Shown one piece after another: positions 62,909 through 64,000 of a stretch of 64,000 bases of DNA. The stretch's first letter is position 1. Every line of letters starts with the position of its first letter. The stretch comes from Lutispora thermophila DSM 19022 (GTDB taxonomy: Bacteria; Bacillota; Clostridia; Lutisporales; Lutisporaceae). Under the pieces are notes generated by a model, which was not told the DNA's origin, searched no databases, and worked only from the letters and a program-made list of their open reading frames with translations. The translations under genes were made by a program, and so were the position numbers. Where the stretch lies: contig NZ_FQZS01000006.1 of the NCBI RefSeq assembly GCF_900142105.1, positions 1 through 64,000 of the forward strand, read 5' to 3'.

Positions 62909-64000
62909 CTATTTTTGATTAACTCTTAAGAGATCTTCTCCCTGGTACTTGCATAATTTCAATAATTCCTGACTTAAGTTTTTCAACTGCAATGTAGATT
63001 GTGAAATTATATCAATAAATTCGTTCTGTGCAGAAATGGTTGAAACAATTTCTTCCGTAGTTGCTGTGTTTTCTTCTGTAACGCTTACTGCCATTTCAAT
63101 CTTCTCACTGAGCTTTTGTAATCCTTCAGTAGTTTGCCCTATGGTATCCATGTTATTTTTTAGCTGCATACTGATCATAGCAAAGGATTCTTTCATAGCA
63201 GTAAAGGACTGGGTAATTTCTTGCAGAAGAAGTTTTCCATCTTCGACAGCCTGCTTTCCTTCATGAGATTTCTCCTGTGCAGCCTTTGATTTTTCGAATA
63301 TTCCATGTGTAACATCCTTAATAAGGGAAGCTATCTCACTGCTTTGTTGAGCTAGCTTACGAACTTCTTCAGCCACAACAGCAAAACCTTTTCCCTGTTC
63401 ACCTGCTCTGGCTGCTTCAATGGCTGCATTTAAGGCTAGCAAATTGGTCTGACCGGCAATATCTTCTATGCTGAGCAACAATGAATTTACCTTCTGAATA
63501 TTTTCTTGCAATTCATCTACAGTTGATGTTGTGGTTTGGACTGAGTCGTTTAAAGTGTTCATATACATAGCAACCTGATTAACTTTATTCCAGTTTTCTT
63601 GCATTTCTTGGTTCATTTGCTGGGACTCAGTTGCCACCTCTTGTGATACTTCAGCGGTTTTTTCCATATTCTCTAAGGAATGCTGAACCACATTATTTAT
63701 ATGGACTATATTCTCTGCCTCGCTGCTTTTGGCTATGGCCATTTGTTCTACTGACTCCAAGATTGATTGACTATCTTTATTGATTTTCTCCATATTTATT
63801 TTTACATCTTCCGTGTTGTTATTTAGTTTTAATGCACTATTATCTATTGATTGAAGCAAGGTTGTTAATTGTTGAACAAGCTTTTGTGCCTCCTGTTCTT
63901 ACTTGTAGCATTCAGGATGAGCTTATTGCCTGCATCGGATAAAAAGTATAAAGCAGCTAAGGTACCGCAAATTACGGAATAAACTGTAAGGAACAAAGGT
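62909..64000 (-). CDS. Methyl-accepting chemotaxis protein, truncated by the window and apparently frameshifted
   Basis: The cytoplasmic signalling domain is complete (62909-63898 on the minus strand), with tip [23 protein letters not shown] at about 63450-63380. Its frame is closed upstream by a stop at 63901-63899. In another frame, 64000-63868 encodes a membrane segment and linker ([23 protein letters not shown]) that would naturally continue into [11 protein letters not shown] of the signalling part. A one-base change between 63865 and 63900 would join them. Either the gene is broken or the sequence has an error here. Confidence 0.85.

Overview
The window is AT-rich, has frequent TTG and GTG starts behind strong AGGAGG-type ribosome binding sites, short intrinsic terminators and typically clostridial gene families (DUF6323/DUF6179, DUF4179 with ECF sigma factors, DUF2812 with PadR, heterodimeric ABC exporters, GHKL/LytTR signalling, SLH-domain surface proteins, three chemotaxis receptors). 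It looks like a chromosomal segment of an anaerobic, motile, low-GC Firmicute of the class Clostridia. I saw no rRNA, tRNA, CRISPR array or intact mobile element.

Layout. 1-3.1 kb: 5'-truncated chemotaxis receptor, a serine hydrolase, a dead ABC-exporter fragment. 3.2-8.3 kb: minus-strand operon tetR - DUF308 - MMPL permease - YhgE-like repeat protein, probably a lipid or hydrophobic-compound exporter under TetR control. 8.7-13.5 kb: GNAT, DUF6323/DUF6179 pair, PNPOx-like protein, HAD-uridine kinase fusion. 13.5-15.1 kb: decayed genes (PNPOx/flavodoxin chimera, PadR with an intact 36-bp palindrome) and a membrane protein. 15.5-18.5 kb: a double-GNAT gene behind a 12-codon leader peptide and an SD-sequestering hairpin, a second GNAT, DUF6273, a broken transglutaminase-like gene. 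19.7-23.5 kb: orphan peptide-binding lipoprotein, glycerol dehydrogenase, and remnants of a DtxR regulator, a siderophore-type ATPase and an ABC exporter. 23.7-31.9 kb: three regulatory/transport modules (ECF sigma + membrane protein + ABC-2 transporter; ECF sigma + DUF4179 anti-sigma; AraC-GyrI regulator + DrrAB-type transporter). 32.0-34.6 kb: TPP riboswitch-controlled thiM-thiE-HAD. 34.9-39.3 kb: aldehyde dehydrogenase, tiny zinc ribbon, 2'-5' RNA ligase-like protein, an unknown Cys-rich protein, GyrI-like protein, IS1182-type transposase stump. 39.5-44.2 kb: FadR-type regulator with operator, a 929-aa iron-sulfur flavoprotein, hypA and hypB, with no hydrogenase genes nearby. 44.5-51.7 kb: chemotaxis receptor, MarR - heterodimeric ABC exporter operon, PadR - DUF2812 pair with a double palindromic operator. 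52.2-55.8 kb: flavodoxin-like protein and a LytTR regulator/7TM-GHKL kinase pair. 56.0-62.6 kb: an SLH-domain surface protein apparently split by a frameshift. 62.9-64.0 kb: a chemotaxis receptor, again with an apparent frameshift, running off the window.

The theme is environmental sensing and efflux: almost every transporter is paired with its own regulator (TetR, ECF sigma, AraC, MarR, PadR). The most interesting signal is the leader-peptide attenuator at 15.59-15.65 kb, whose layout matches antibiotic-inducible translational attenuators and whose peptide carries Arg-X-Arg motifs known to stall macrolide-bound ribosomes. Two families of short dispersed palindromic repeats and a high density of partly decayed genes are also notable.
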